A stretch of 64,000 bases of DNA, from NCBI GenBank assembly GCA_039545315.1, contig BCIM01000003.1:105941-169940 (forward strand), read 5' to 3'. How positions within the stretch are numbered: the stretch's first letter is position 1; each line of letters begins with the position of its first letter. Below the pieces are notes generated by a model, which was given only the letters and a program-made list of their open reading frames with translations, did not search any database and was not told the DNA's origin. A program made the position numbers and the translations under genes. Below are positions 46,690 through 58,074 of this stretch, one piece after another. The DNA comes from Kondoa malvinella. Taxonomy: Eukaryota; Basidiomycota; Agaricostilbomycetes; Agaricostilbales; Kondoaceae.

Positions 46690-48710
46690 ATGCTGTTGGC
46701 ATTTCTGTTACCCGCGCTCGTTCTCGCCCAGAGCTACAACGAGACCTACCCAAGCAACGCCTCTTATTCTGATGTGACCGCTCCGTATAATCAGCGATTG
46801 GAGTGGAAGCCCGCTTTGGTCGCTACTCCTTCAGATGCCGCTGGTGTTTCTGCAGCAATCAAATCTGGGCACGAACGAGGCATTCCTGTCGTAGCTCGCT
46901 CAGGTGGTCACTCGTATGTCGCAAATGGTCTTGGAGGCGATGACGGCGCTATGGTTGTCGATTTACGGAATCTCAACAATATTACTTTCAATCAAGATAA
47001 CACTGAAGTCACGCTAGGCACTGGTCAGTGGTCAGTTAGCCATATCTTGACATAGCTCACATGCTATCAGGTCTTCGCCTCGGCGACATTTACCTGGCCT
47101 TGAACGAGAAAGGAAAAGCGATTGCGGCTGGTTCGTGCGCGCTCGTCGGCCTCGGTGGGCATGCTGCTTTGTTTGTCTCTATATCAACAATCCTGTATAT
47201 GCTGACATTGATGCAGCGGAGGTTTCGGCTTTCAATCAAGAGAACTGGGTCTACTTGTCGACCAAATCGTCTCAGTAGACGCTGTTCTTGCAAACGGAAC
47301 AATGTTCACCGCGAACAAAGATGCTAATCAAGATGTAAGCATCTCACTCTTGATCATTCGAGCTTTTCTGACCACACAGCCAGCTATTCTTTGCACTCCG
47401 AGGCGCTGCTAGTTCATTTGCGTATGCTCTATTCCGCTCTCACACATAGATGGACTAAGACGGCTATAGCATCACCACTTCCATCACTCTTCGAACATCA
47501 GATGCACCAAAGGAAGCCACCAACTTTGTCTACACCTGGGATCTTACTGCCGAAGCTGCTACAGACTTGATGTCCAAATTTCAAGACTTTGTACAGACGG
47601 ACGCCAATCCGAAAGGATTGGGCAGTCAATTGACTTTTGGCAAAGGCTCTTCTCGTTCGTCTCTGGCTCTTCTTGGTATCAACTGCTCATTTTTTGGCAG
47701 AGGGTCGCGTGAGGACAACATTCACCGGAGCTTGGTATGGAGCTACATCGGAATTCGAGAGCGTTGTGCAGCCTTTCGTCTCTCAATTCCCGGAGGCAGA
47801 AAAGAAGTTGACACAAGGTGCTTGGGTTGATATTGCGCGAGCGATGGCAAACAATGATAACAAGCTCAAGACTGATGAAGAGGGCGCAAAGAGGCAGGAT
47901 ACTTTTTACGCAAAGAGTTTGATGACTCCTGAGGCTGAGCCTATGAAGTGCGCCTGGCTTCTCTCCTGATTCTAATGGACCTAAGGAGGTCTTACTGGAA
48001 CAGCCAAACTGTTATCTCTGCTTTCATCACCTATCTGGCTCAAGACGGCTTCTACACTGATCTGCAATGGTTTACCCAAGTCGAGCTCTGGGTATGTCTA
48101 GCGCAGTATGTCGTCCGAATCAGTGCTGACAAACAGTAGGGAGGACACGATTCTGCTATCAGCACTGTCGCAAAAGAAGACACTGCATTCTACAACCGAG
48201 AGACGCTCTTTACCTTCCAATTCTACGCTTCCAGCTCAGACTATGCTCCTCCATTCCCTGATAATGGGTACTCGTTCTTGGACAACATGGTAGACTCTAT
48301 TGTGAACAACTCAAGTCCCGATTGGGATTATGGGTATGTTTTTTTAATCAAACTTATGCATGTGTTTTGACGAATTCTGCAGAGCGTACCTGAATTACAT
48401 TGATGACCGGTTGATTGAGAATGACTATCGCTGTGCGTAGCAGCAATCTCCATCAGCCTCTGTCTGATATTGTTTTGCTGGTGTGACAGGGAAGGAGCTT
48501 TACTACGGTTACGCGTACGACACTTTAACGATCCTCAAAGCTCAAGTCGATCCTAACAACACCTTCCGATTCCCTGGATCAGTCGCACTCCTCGATCTCG
48601 GCGCTACACATTTAGCTGATGCGGACAAGGTGAAAGAATCGTCAGCAAGCGGAAAGGTCATCTCCATCGTTTTGGCTGGTGCGATGGTGCTCTTGGCGCT
48701 GTGCGTGTAG
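46690..48710 (+). CDS. GPI-anchored FAD-dependent oxidoreductase, copy 1 (BBE type)
   Basis: Exons 46690-47023, 47071-47170, 47217-47334, 47384-47421, 47470-47654, 47701-47947, 47986-48091, 48140-48333, 48383-48432 and 48490-48710 give 530 aa. A signal peptide (MLLAFLLPALVLAQS) starts a PCMH-type FAD-binding domain. RSGGHSY supplies the His and GSCALVG the Cys that form the two covalent FAD bonds in berberine-bridge-type enzymes. The BBE C-terminal segment ends in DPNNTFRFPGSV. The protein ends in a Ser-rich stretch and hydrophobic tail (ISIVLAGAMVLLALCV), a GPI signal. It probably oxidises a sugar or alcohol outside the cell. It is a tandem paralogue of the next gene, with many introns at equivalent positions. 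Confidence 0.88.
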
Positions 48711-49102
48711 AGCAAGGACAATTCCCAATTGTAGTATAGCTGTACTGGTTACAATTGTCAACTTATGCATGTTGGTCTTGATCGGCGTGACCTTGCATTG
48801 GAGTCGCAGGACGCGCTGCTCACACTCCGAAGCCCGCTTGAATCTTCTATCTCGTTGCGACGCTCTATTTTCGCTGCAATGCTGCTGTCACCGCACAACA
48901 CGCCAGAACCGAAAGAAGGATCTTTCGAATTCCAATGGGCTCTGCTATGCTCCCATCTTTGTTCAGGCGCTACAGAGGCCGGATCTAGAACAGCTTTACG
49001 CCTTCTAAACCGTTACAGACTACAGCAGTCTATTTCCTGACTGCTTGTTTCGTTCTCTCTCTCTTTTTCTTCGAGCAGTGTTCGTCCCTCGGCTCTTTCA
49101 TC
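48711..49102. other. intergenic region between the oxidase paralogues
   Basis: About 390 nt containing the terminator of copy 1 and the promoter of copy 2. A pyrimidine-rich run (CTCTCTCTTTTTCTTC, about 49057-49072) lies shortly before the copy 2 start, as often in highly expressed fungal genes. Confidence 0.4.
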
Positions 49103-51286
49103 ATGATATTTGCGCTCGTGCTATTCCTGCCTTCTCTCATTGCCGCTCAGAGCTACCCCATGTCTTCTCCTGACGCAGCGGACTATGCTGAGTGGACGAA
49201 GCCCTACAATCAACGCTTCCACTATCAGCCGGCGCTCGTAGCCACTCCTTCGAATGCTGCTGAAGTAGCTGAAGCAGTAACGAATGGACATGCGCAAGGG
49301 ATGACTGTTGTTGCTCGCTCTGGTGGTCATTCCTATATCGCCAACGGTCTCGGAGGCGATGACGGTGCAATGGTCATTGATTTGAGGAACCTCAAGGACA
49401 TCACTTTCAACAAGGATAACAGCCAAGTGACTTTGGGCACTGGTCAGTCTTCAGATGACTGCTTCGGAACATAGCTGACCAGTCATTATCCATCCAGGTC
49501 TTCGCCTCGGAGACATTTACCTGGCTCTCAATGAAAAGGGCAAAGCAATTGCGGCTGGTACGTCTACGTTTCGCTACAGACTCTCAGCTTGGTCTGATTC
49601 TGCGCAGGGTCTTGTGCATACGTAGGACTGGGAGGTCACAGCTCTTAGTGAGTCGTTTGCTAGCTGTAGCGCGGTGCACTAACCCTGTGCAAAGCGGCGG
49701 TTACGGCTTCTTCTCGAGAGAAACTGGTCTTGTCGTTGATCAGGTTGTCTCCGTCGACGGCGTACTCGCCAACGGGACTAGCTTCACTGCTAATGCAGAT
49801 ACCAACCAAGAAGTACGTTCTGATGTGCTTTTTGGGTTTTTTTTCTGACACTTCGCACACATTAGCTCTTCTGGGCTCTTCGTGGCGCTGCTGGCTCTTT
49901 TGCGTATGTGCTCTTTCTCGTTGCTTTGCACCTCCTCATTGGGATTTCAGTATCACTACTGCCATTACCTTGAAAACGGCAGACGCACCAAAAGAGGCAA
50001 CCTTCTATGCGTATACCTGGAACATGGCAATTGAAGCAGCGACTGAATTGATGCTCAAGTACCAAGAATTTGTTCAAACTGATGGCAATCCGAAAGGACT
50101 CGGCAGTCAGATCGTTTTCTCAAAGGGTGCAGCTCGTGCGCATTCCGCCTGCTTACAGAATTTTAGAGCTGACCATGATAAAGAGGGCGAGGTGAAGACA
50201 AGATTGACTGGCGTCTGGCATGGTGCTTCTGCCGATTTCAGCGGCATCTTGCAGCCTTTCGTCTCTCAATACCCCGAGCCTCTCGAAACTACCGAAAGTC
50301 CCGGTACCTGGCTTGATGTAGCGGAGATACTAGGCGGCGGAGAGCTGAACACAGGCAAGGCGGACAACAGGTATGCTCTTCTCTCAATTACTGCTGGAAG
50401 ATGCCCAAGAACGGTGCACAGACAGGACACTTTCTACGCAAAGAGTTTGATGTCACCTGAAGCCGAACCTCATAGGCAAGTACGTGTTCATTGCGAGAGT
50501 TCCAACCTAATGCGCGAGCGACATCAAGCGAGAAGGCAGTCTCAGCCCTGATGACCTACTTTGCCAACGAAGGCTTTGCTTCCGACCTCGACTGGTTTGT
50601 TCAAGCTGAGCTATACGTAGGTTCTATCTTTACTACCTGATCTGCGAAAGCTGATCAGTCGTGCAGGGAGGTCACGATTCAGCTATCAATGCAGTCGCTA
50701 AGGAAGACACAGCCTTCTACAACAGGGACTCCTTGTTCACCTGGCAATTCTACTCTTCGACTGCTGATTTTAAGCCGCCTTTCGCAGATGAATCGCTTGG
50801 CTTCTTGAACAGTGAGCAGACTTGCTACCAATACTAGTATGACTGATTGAGAATCTAGATATGGTCGATACTCTCATAAAGAATGAGCAACTAGACTGGG
50901 CCTGGGGGTATGTTATTGCTAGCATGCTGTCCATCCGTCTGACTACGAAACAGCGCTTATTTCAACTATATTGACGACCAGCTGATTATGAATGGCGATT
51001 GTAAGTACCGCTTCTGGCCGCTTAGTCGTCGCCTATGCTTTGCGCAGGGCAAAACCGCTATTTTGGTTCCAATTACGACAGATTGGCTACCTTGAAGGCT
51101 CAGCTGGACCCTCAAAACACTTTCAAGTTCCCTGGCGCTATCGAGGCTAAAGTAGAGGGAGCACCTGCCGAGGGCGATGCCGGGAAGGATGACAAGTACG
51201 AGGTGGTGCCGGCTGCATCCTCAGGCAACATCAAGACAGTATCTGCGATGTTGGCTGGCTTGATGTCATTGGTACTCAGCGTGTGA
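49103..51286 (+). CDS. GPI-anchored FAD-dependent oxidoreductase, copy 2 (BBE type)
   Basis: Exons 49103-49442, 49498-49557, 49608-49647, 49695-49812, 49866-49903, 49951-50126, 50184-50370, 50422-50479, 50533-50616, 50667-50811, 50859-50907, 50954-51000 and 51048-51286 give 526 aa. Signal peptide, RSGGHSY, GSCAYVGLGGHSS, SRETGLVVDQ and the BBE end TFKFPG are all present, as is a C-terminal GPI-type tail (VSAMLAGLMSLVLSV). It has three more introns than copy 1: one splits the GSCA region (49558-49607), one follows KADN (50371-50421), and one (50812-50858) lies near the C-terminus. The duplication is therefore not recent. The junction at 50480 could use GT at 50480 or a GC donor a few bases earlier. 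Confidence 0.87.
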
Positions 51287-53605
51287 AACTCAAGGCATGG
51301 CTTTTGAATGGTTTCCCAGTCAAGTGATTCGTTCCGTTTTGTGTTGTTTCGGTGATTTGCATTGCATTCTCTTTGTACAATGAATACCCAGAGTGACTCA
51401 CAGACCTGACTTCATACTTCATTGGAACGTTAGATCACTGTCTGAGCAATGGACCCTATTCGAAGGTGTCGAATATGGAAATGCTGTTCGAGCGTCACAA
51501 GGGCCAATCACCTTGCTTGATTTGACCCAATGGACCGAAGAATCAAGAGGCGCATGTACAAGCTCATCATGGGCAAGCGCAGTCACCTGGGCCAGAGCAG
51601 GATACGAGTTTGAGCCATTAGCGGGCGATCGTCAGGCCATCGATATGCCATCGCTATCTGTCACAAGATGTGACATCGACTTCTTCAATACGGACTCGGG
51701 CGGCTTTTGACTGTGTCTGACAGTAGTTCTGAGCTCACTGACGAGGACCTTGCTGTTCTTATTGTGTCACATTCGAAACCAATGCGCAAAAGGTCTGCCG
51801 GAACCCCTTGCTGCTGATATCGAAGGCAATGTAGACTCACTGACAGAATAAGATAAGGCGGAATCAGGCAGGACGTATCAGGTAGCGCGTCCACCAGTAT
51901 GCTCGCCGAATTGAGGACAGCGTGTACAGAGACGGAGGGTGAGGTTGACTGGTTGAGAAGAGAGAACAGAAGGAGCCCTTGCAAATTTGTCCACCAACTG
52001 CTGAGCTTTCGGTGCCGACCGAATGACAGCCTGTCCTCCCAGTATGGAATGTCGAACATGAGGATGCGACGGACACGTATCAAGAGCAGCGGCGCAGTAG
52101 AAGACATCATAGCGCCTCTGATGGTTGAATCCTTGCTCAGGTTTGAGTCTTCGATTCGTGCAAACGCTACTTTCGACTTTCTACCCGCTGGTTTCGCATG
52201 AAAACCGCCGGATCGTCGCCAAAAATTGTTCATCGGGTCGCCCAATATCGACCTTTACAGGCTGAGATTGAACAGAGCAGATCTTATAGCATGTAGAGTA
52301 ATGACTGTACTATTCGGGAGTGCACCGGAGCATGCAATGCGGTAGAAGATTTATGTGACTTGAGTTTGGGAACCGGCCGAAAAGGGACTTGATCAAGTCA
52401 CTTGACCTCAGAGGATTTGACATCGAGTCGGTCAATACTGCAGTTGCGCGCCTGAAGATTCGTAGATAGACCGATATACACCAGCTGGTCACGTTCTGGC
52501 TATCTAGATAGCTTGAAAGTGCCGGCTGACCGAGATAGAGAGCTCTGTGATCAGAAAGGGTCGCCCGCTGTGGTTTGCAGGACCTCGGCTGCTCTTCCAG
52601 ATGATTCATTTGCTGTTGTGCGGGTTCTCCACGTGGGGTTCAGCAGAGAGTTTTCAATCAAGTCTTGTTGCAGTTCAAGCATGCGAAGTTTCTCTCGTTG
52701 AAATGACAGAGGCGACTTCGGGTATCCCCAAGCCCGCTGGAGCATTACGTGGTATCAACTCAGTCGACTTGGTCCAGTGCGAAAAAGAGGTGACATGCAT
52801 GCGCAGCATCTCGGCGGTATGTGTTTAACGATTAACGATTAACGATATTCTCGATTGGCATCGCGCTCAAGGTACAAGACTAACATCCCGCCCCGGCCCA
52901 ATCACCGCGCTCTCCTGGCGCAAATTGTCATGGTGTTTCCATCTACCTTTTCCTCACATGAACGAATGAACGATATTCTCGATTGGCATCGCTTCAAGCA
53001 TATAGCGAGAAGCTTCGGTACAAATCAGAATCCCGCCCCGGCCCAATCACAACCGATTCTACAGCATCCGTATACTTTGCAGTACCTAGCCGCAGGCGGC
53101 GCTGACGAGGTAGCATGACTCTGACTGGGGTTGTGCCCAGCTTGCAACTTCAGAGGAACAGGGAAAACTTCCAGCTGTTAGAACTGGTAAAAAGACCTTG
53201 TGTTATGTTCCGATTGTGAAGCGCAAGGAACTCTACTGCTGTCTCTTTCTGCCCGTCGGACCATTCCTCGAGAACAGCAGCAGCTGCTGTAGCCTGCAAA
53301 CAGCAGTCAAGCTAACAACAAGCGAAAAGTTTGAGGCAAAATTTTCTCGAGTGATCCTCTTTCCGCAGTCGTCGACGCACGTAGCAGAGCTACTCAAGAC
53401 GTCGTCAAGAGGCTGCCACACGAAAAATTTGAGTCATTTCGAGACTTTTTGATCTAAAAGTGACAGAAAACTCCATTTGGGGATGAATTGTGTTCAGCTG
53501 ATGTGCAAATCATCGAAGTCCGTTTATCTGCTTAGTCCAGTCGTTTCCTGGTTTCTCGGTTCGCCGAATCTCCAGCTCGCCGGAGGCCATGCAGAAATTC
53601 GACGT
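51287..53605. other. gene-poor stretch
   Basis: About 2.3 kb with no gene that I can support. The longest frame (51685-52245, minus, 186 codons) has irregular composition and no motif; a plus frame (51393-51710) is similar. A pair of imperfect direct repeats lies at 52841-53049. This could hold decayed genes, an unrecognised non-coding RNA or an old insertion. Confidence 0.45.
52841..53049. repeat. imperfect direct repeat pair
   Basis: Copy 1 (52841-52904) and copy 2 (52969-53049) both begin AACGATATTCTCGATTGGCA and both end CCCGCCCCGGCCCAATCA, with an interior of different length. Copy 1 is preceded by a short tandem run of the 7-mer AACGATT (about 52827-52847). Not coding by appearance. 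Confidence 0.8.
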
Positions 53606-53701
53606 GACCAGGTGGCCGAGTGGTTAAGGCGTATGGCTGCTATCTCTCTAGCATTCACTGTATTCGGTCTCCGAGCGCGCGTTCAAATCGCGTCCTGGTC
53701 G
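53606..53701 (+). tRNA. tRNA-Ser (anticodon GCU), with 14-nt intron
   Basis: The acceptor stem GACCAGG pairs with CCTGGTC (53694-53700), discriminator G at 53701. The D arm GGCCGAGTGGTTAAGGC, the T arm (GCGCG, loop TTCAAAT, CGCGT) and a long variable arm (TCGG-TCT-CCGA) identify a class II tRNA. The anticodon GCT is at 53639-53641. The anticodon stem closes (TATGG with CTGTA, partly wobble) only if 53643-53656 is removed as the usual intron one base after the anticodon. A T run at 53707-53712 provides the Pol III terminator. Confidence 0.9.
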
Positions 53702-55492
53702 TAATCTTTTTTGCTTCATGCTGTCAGGATCTCGTAGAAGGTGCATAGGCGCAGAGCTCAGTCTGAAATATATAGATAGAGCGACTTGGACACGAGGCAT
53801 AGATAGAGCGACTGCTAGATGCCTGAACCTTCTGCACAACAGTCTGATAGACAGGGCGATCTGGCCACCAGAATTGTCTCCGTTTACTGATTTCAGACAT
53901 GGTCATCTTGGCGAAACCGAATCGAGCTTCTGGTCTTTTTGTCTACCTGTCCTTGCATGTACCCCTTGCATGAGCTCTTGAGGTTCTTGTAGGACAAAAC
54001 TAGGCATCGGCGACTTTTTTGGCCATACCCTTCGAACGGAGGTGTCTACAAATACCGTCGCTTCGAAGTGCTCCTCTGGTCTACGAATCTAGCTCTGGTA
54101 GCGACTCGCTCGCAGACAAGATGAAGAAAGATTGACTTGATCGAAAGTGATCTGATTCGCGCTTGTCCTTAATTGCGAGCCTTTGCTGCGCATATTTCCG
54201 ATGAGGCTGCTTCTTAAATCTTAGAAAGCCTATGGGAAGACGCGGTTGAGCTGGAGTGCATGTGCACATGGCTTATGATTGCAAGCGTATAGCTGGATTG
54301 ACTCTGCAGAAGGCTCGACGACAGCCTGATTCCGCTCCAAAGCATGTCGTCCATAGAAGCGAGTCTTACGATAGCAAGCAAGCATGAAAGCAGACAGATC
54401 CCGGTTGGCGGATTTCTGCACAGGTCATGCGATGAAGCTCTTCTTGTCTTGCTCCCAACGTCCAGCCGGGCTCTCCTCGCGATATCAAGCGCATTGAAGC
54501 TATCCAGGGAGATAGTATTCAAGAAAGTCCCGATCGGATGCGCGCAGCAGAAGAGACGAGACAGGAATCTCTTGAGCCGGCAAAGAATCACTGCCCTCTG
54601 ACGCTCAACATGGAGTTAATCTGGCAACATGAAGCCAGCTGTGATATCATGTCGTAATGTCGGAAGCATAAGGGGAAAGAGGGAACGAGAAGGCATGGCA
54701 TGCATGGCTTGACAAGATCAAGGGCCCATTTCAGCATCATTTTGCTCTCGCGACGTCTTAACAGCAAGATCCTACGCAGCAATCTATGCTCTATCACCTC
54801 CTTGCTTGGTATGGGCTCTCGACGCATATTGACTGACTCCATGTCAAATCCACGTCGATCTCCTAAAATCAGAACCGGTTCCGCTTTTAGGGAAAACCGC
54901 TAGCTGGTCAATCCGCTTCATCTCGCTCTACAAGAGCTGCGACCAGTGCGCGTCTACATGCGTTGCCCCTCTTCATTACTTGAGCTTGCCTCACACAGCC
55001 CTTTCGTCGAAAGACAAACCTGCTCTTTGGCATTCTTGACTATCCCTGTTGTCTTGCCGCTTTCCAGGCACTCCTGTTGAGACAGATGAGGAACAGACAC
55101 TGTGGTCGTTTTTCTCGCTTGCTGAATCCGCACGCTTCCTCTGTTCTAGCGCAGGCTCTACATCTCGCGGTACCTATACTTCACGCCAGATCTACCTTTC
55201 TAGCTACCATGCTTAGAGACCTTTCTCACCCCCTTTCTCTTCGGCTTATGGCGGATTTCGGGCTTAGAAGACTTGCTCACCTCTTCTCCCCAAGTATAGA
55301 ATCTCATATTACCTAATATCTCTCTCTCTCTCGGTCAACTCTTGTATTGTTATGTCCTCATTCACTTCAGATCGGAGCTACTAGCTTAGTTCCGAAGTAC
55401 GAAAGCCGCCTCTTTGGATTGCCTCTTTCGCTATATCAACCTAATCCTCTCCTCTTCCTGAACATCGATCTTCTTTGCTAGAGCCATCAACA
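53702..55492. other. gene-poor stretch downstream of the tRNA
   Basis: About 1.8 kb without a supportable gene. Minus-strand frames (54214-54591, 54588-54842) and short plus frames show no motif or splice logic. A 15-bp direct repeat (ATAGATAGAGCGACT) occurs at 53772-53786 and 53799-53813. The part before 55492 should include the promoter of the next gene and has a CT-rich run near 55320. Confidence 0.45.
53772..53813. repeat. 15-bp direct repeat near the tRNA
   Basis: ATAGATAGAGCGACT occurs twice, 27 bp apart (53772-53786 and 53799-53813), about 70 bp downstream of the tRNA gene. Its origin is unclear; tRNA flanks are common insertion sites for transposons, but no element is visible. Confidence 0.6.
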
Positions 55493-56545
55493 ATGCAGCC
55501 TCATCATACCGGACAAGGTACCAATGTATGACATCCTTCTCCCTTGCTACAAACGAGTCCATCTGAATCAGGTCAGCAGGCGAATCAGCAATTTCAGGAC
55601 CTTATAGCCACAATCCAAGAGGTTCTAGAGTAGGTGTAGCTACCTATGCTTCGTCATTTGCGAACTTAGGGTTCTTCGATGCAGGCGCCGGATCATTCAA
55701 GATTCGGCGTCAATACTTCGCATCTTGCAGCTGCAGCTGCTGGACCGAACCGTAACACCGCAAGCGACCAACCGAATCCGCAATCGCTGCCAATTTACAT
55801 GCAGCGACCTTTTGCGACAGCTACTTTCATCCCGCCTACTTTCAATCCGGTAGCTCCATCGCATGCAGCTGCAGCAGGACCAAGTGGCACCCCAGGATTC
55901 GCGAGCTCTTCTAGCCAAGCTGCTAGAGCGCCAATGCGAAGGAGTCAACAACCACACTCTACATCGCAAGGATTGGAAGCAGGACTGAGTGTTGCAGCAG
56001 CGAAGCAGAGACACTATACATGCAGTGTTTGTAACCAGTCTAACATTGTACGCGCGTTAGGTGGTGTTTAGTTGCTCGGCCAGTGCGCTGGCACGTTTGA
56101 TCGTGATTTTCCAAGGTTCGGGTTCATAACAAGGACAAACACACCGGAGATCAAAGAAATCAATGTGGTCTTTTTCAGCCTCCAGAGAGGTTCAATACCG
56201 TCGGAATGGTAAGTCCTGTGAATCTTTTAGATGCTAAGGGCATTGAGCTCTGCGAGACAGCTTCACAAGCATCAGGACGAGAGCCATTTCGAGTAAGGCC
56301 TGTCCGCAAGCTGAAGCGACCACTTTTGAAGGCAAGCGCCGGCCGTGGACATATTCCTATTCGTTGTTGTGCCAATGCAAGGGTATTCTTATTCTATACA
56401 TGCTTCGTTTCCCTACAAAAAGTACTCCGGCTGTGCCTTGCATCAGCATCTGTCCAATTGTGTCGAAATTAGCTCACCTTTGCTACCACATTCTGATGCG
56501 CCGGACCATCCCACTCATTCTCAGGCGCCGCATCAAAGACATTAA
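55493..56545 (+). CDS. Cys/His-containing protein of unknown function
   Basis: Exons 55493-55517, 55572-55621, 55670-56047, 56116-56208, 56261-56292, 56337-56382 and 56423-56545 join in frame to 248 aa. The N-terminal half is Ala/Ser/Pro/Gln-rich and disordered. From about residue 145 a possible zinc-binding region appears: [29 protein letters not shown] and [13 protein letters not shown]. Exons 1-4 are well supported; the borders of the last three are less certain. As modelled, the last exon overlaps the 3' coding end of PPG1 on the other strand by 77 bp. The function is unknown, possibly transcriptional. Confidence 0.5.
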
Positions 56546-57778
56546 AGTGTTTCGTCCCACCAGGCCCGACCTGCGCATCATCAGCAAGGAGCGAGCGACA
56601 AAGAGAATGCCCACCTCCAATATACTTGCCATGTTCCCACATCTATAACAGTAATTTGGCGCGCTCCAGACAGTCGATAACCGATCATCGTAGAGCACGG
56701 AAAACCCTTCCATGCAAAGTTGATGTGCCCGCAGAATGTGGTTCATGTTGTTCATCTCGAGGAACTTTTTGACTACTTGTGCGCCGAAAGTATAACCCGC
56801 TCCTCTGCTCTTGAATTAGTAGATCCGAGAAGAGAAAGTAAAGACGCACCGAGGCGATATCGCGAACTCTTCCTTTTCTGCGTCTGGATCTGACCATACC
56901 AGATCTGCCATAGGTCCTTCATGTGGTATCTCTGTAGGCATGGATACAGTGACCGTAAGCAATGCTTAAGATCATTCTTCCTGCCTACCTCTGAACCGAT
57001 CTATGATCTTTATCTGGTCTATACAATGTATTGACGGCGAAAGGCCTGTCCATGCCGATTACACCCATCAGCTGATGCCTAACAACGAAATCTTGAACGA
57101 ACCTCCATGCACGCAGAATATCCGATCGTCAATCACCGCGCTGAGGGTGAGGAAATCAAACATGTCGGTAAAGTAGGACCAAACGTTTGGGGAGCCGTTG
57201 TACTTTCGCACGCATTCCGTATAGAAGCCGTAGGTCTGTTCGCAAGTCGTACAAGATGAGCAAGGATATCTCGCAATCTGTAGACCTACGAACCTGGGTG
57301 ACCGCTCTTGATTCATGATTCCCTCTTACGAGCTGCACTCTATCCGGATACCGCAGCTTCAAGCAAGTAAGTAGCGAGATAGTCTCCACGCTGAACAAGC
57401 CGCGGTCTACATAATCGCCTGCGACACCAGCGTCACTAAGCATTCAATCCAGCATGCAAGTGGAGTCGCGCGAACCGAGAAAGAGATAATTTGTGTACGG
57501 TGAATGACCGCCTATCCTAAAGATTTCCAGTAGGTCATAGAATTGCCTATCACACACACAGGGGCATGAGATTGCCACGAATAAACTTGCAGCATGACGG
57601 AAGTAGCTGACCCGTGAATGTCGCCCACTACAGTCACTGGCGCAGAGAGATGCACGACGTTGGATTCGCGCATCAAGAGTTCTTTGACCTTCTCGCATAC
57701 TTCTTTCACGGCGGGTTCAGCTAGCAGTTGTTTCTTGCAGAGTCGCTCGATGCAAACGTCGACATCGAAAGCGCTCAT
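56469..57778 (-). CDS. PPG1: PP2A-like serine/threonine phosphatase Ppg1
   Basis: Exons 57612-57778, 57476-57546, 57294-57418, 57103-57235, 56989-57045, 56850-56931, 56615-56804 and 56469-56570 give 308 aa. Metal-binding and catalytic motifs are complete: [39 protein letters not shown] and [11 protein letters not shown]. The last two residues of the typical PP2A YFL tail are absent; the protein ends [21 protein letters not shown] and RAHQLCMEG favour the Ppg1 subgroup over PP4 or PP6. In yeasts Ppg1 works with the Far/STRIPAK-like complex. The start is 296 nt from ADE6, which is divergent. Confidence 0.9.
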
Positions 57779-58074
57779 TCGAGCAGAAGCGTAGAGACCA
57801 CGGGAGAGGGTATCACAGGGCTGAGCTGCTTGTAGCTGGCACGCAAGGGTATTTTGGCTGAGAGTGGACAACCTCGAACTTCTATATTTTCATGCTGAGA
57901 CGTCAACGGCCACTCGTCAGAATACAGCGCATCCCCTAGAGGTTAGTCTAGCCTACATCATGACTTGGAGAGAGCTCAATATCGAGGCAGCCAGACTATC
58001 TGAGCGCAATTGGACTCGTTAGCAAATTTACTTGCTCGAGCTGTGCAAGCTCTGACTGCTACATCAGTGTCAAC

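Noticed and set aside
47642..47700. GC donor in oxidase copy 1
   Set aside because: A GT donor (GTTCGT at 47655) gives the same frame and a normal 46-nt intron, so a GC donor is not needed.
50475..50532. GC donor (AG|GCAAGT) in oxidase copy 2
   Set aside because: A GTACGT donor at 50480 with a GAG acceptor also keeps the frame; the two cannot be separated without RNA, so it was not counted.
51685..52245. 186-codon minus-strand frame in the gene-poor block
   Set aside because: No recognisable domain and Ser/Leu/Arg-heavy composition typical of random frames; could only be rescued by transcript data.
52826..52847. telomere-like repeat
   Set aside because: Only about three units of AACGATT; far too short and internal to ordinary sequence.
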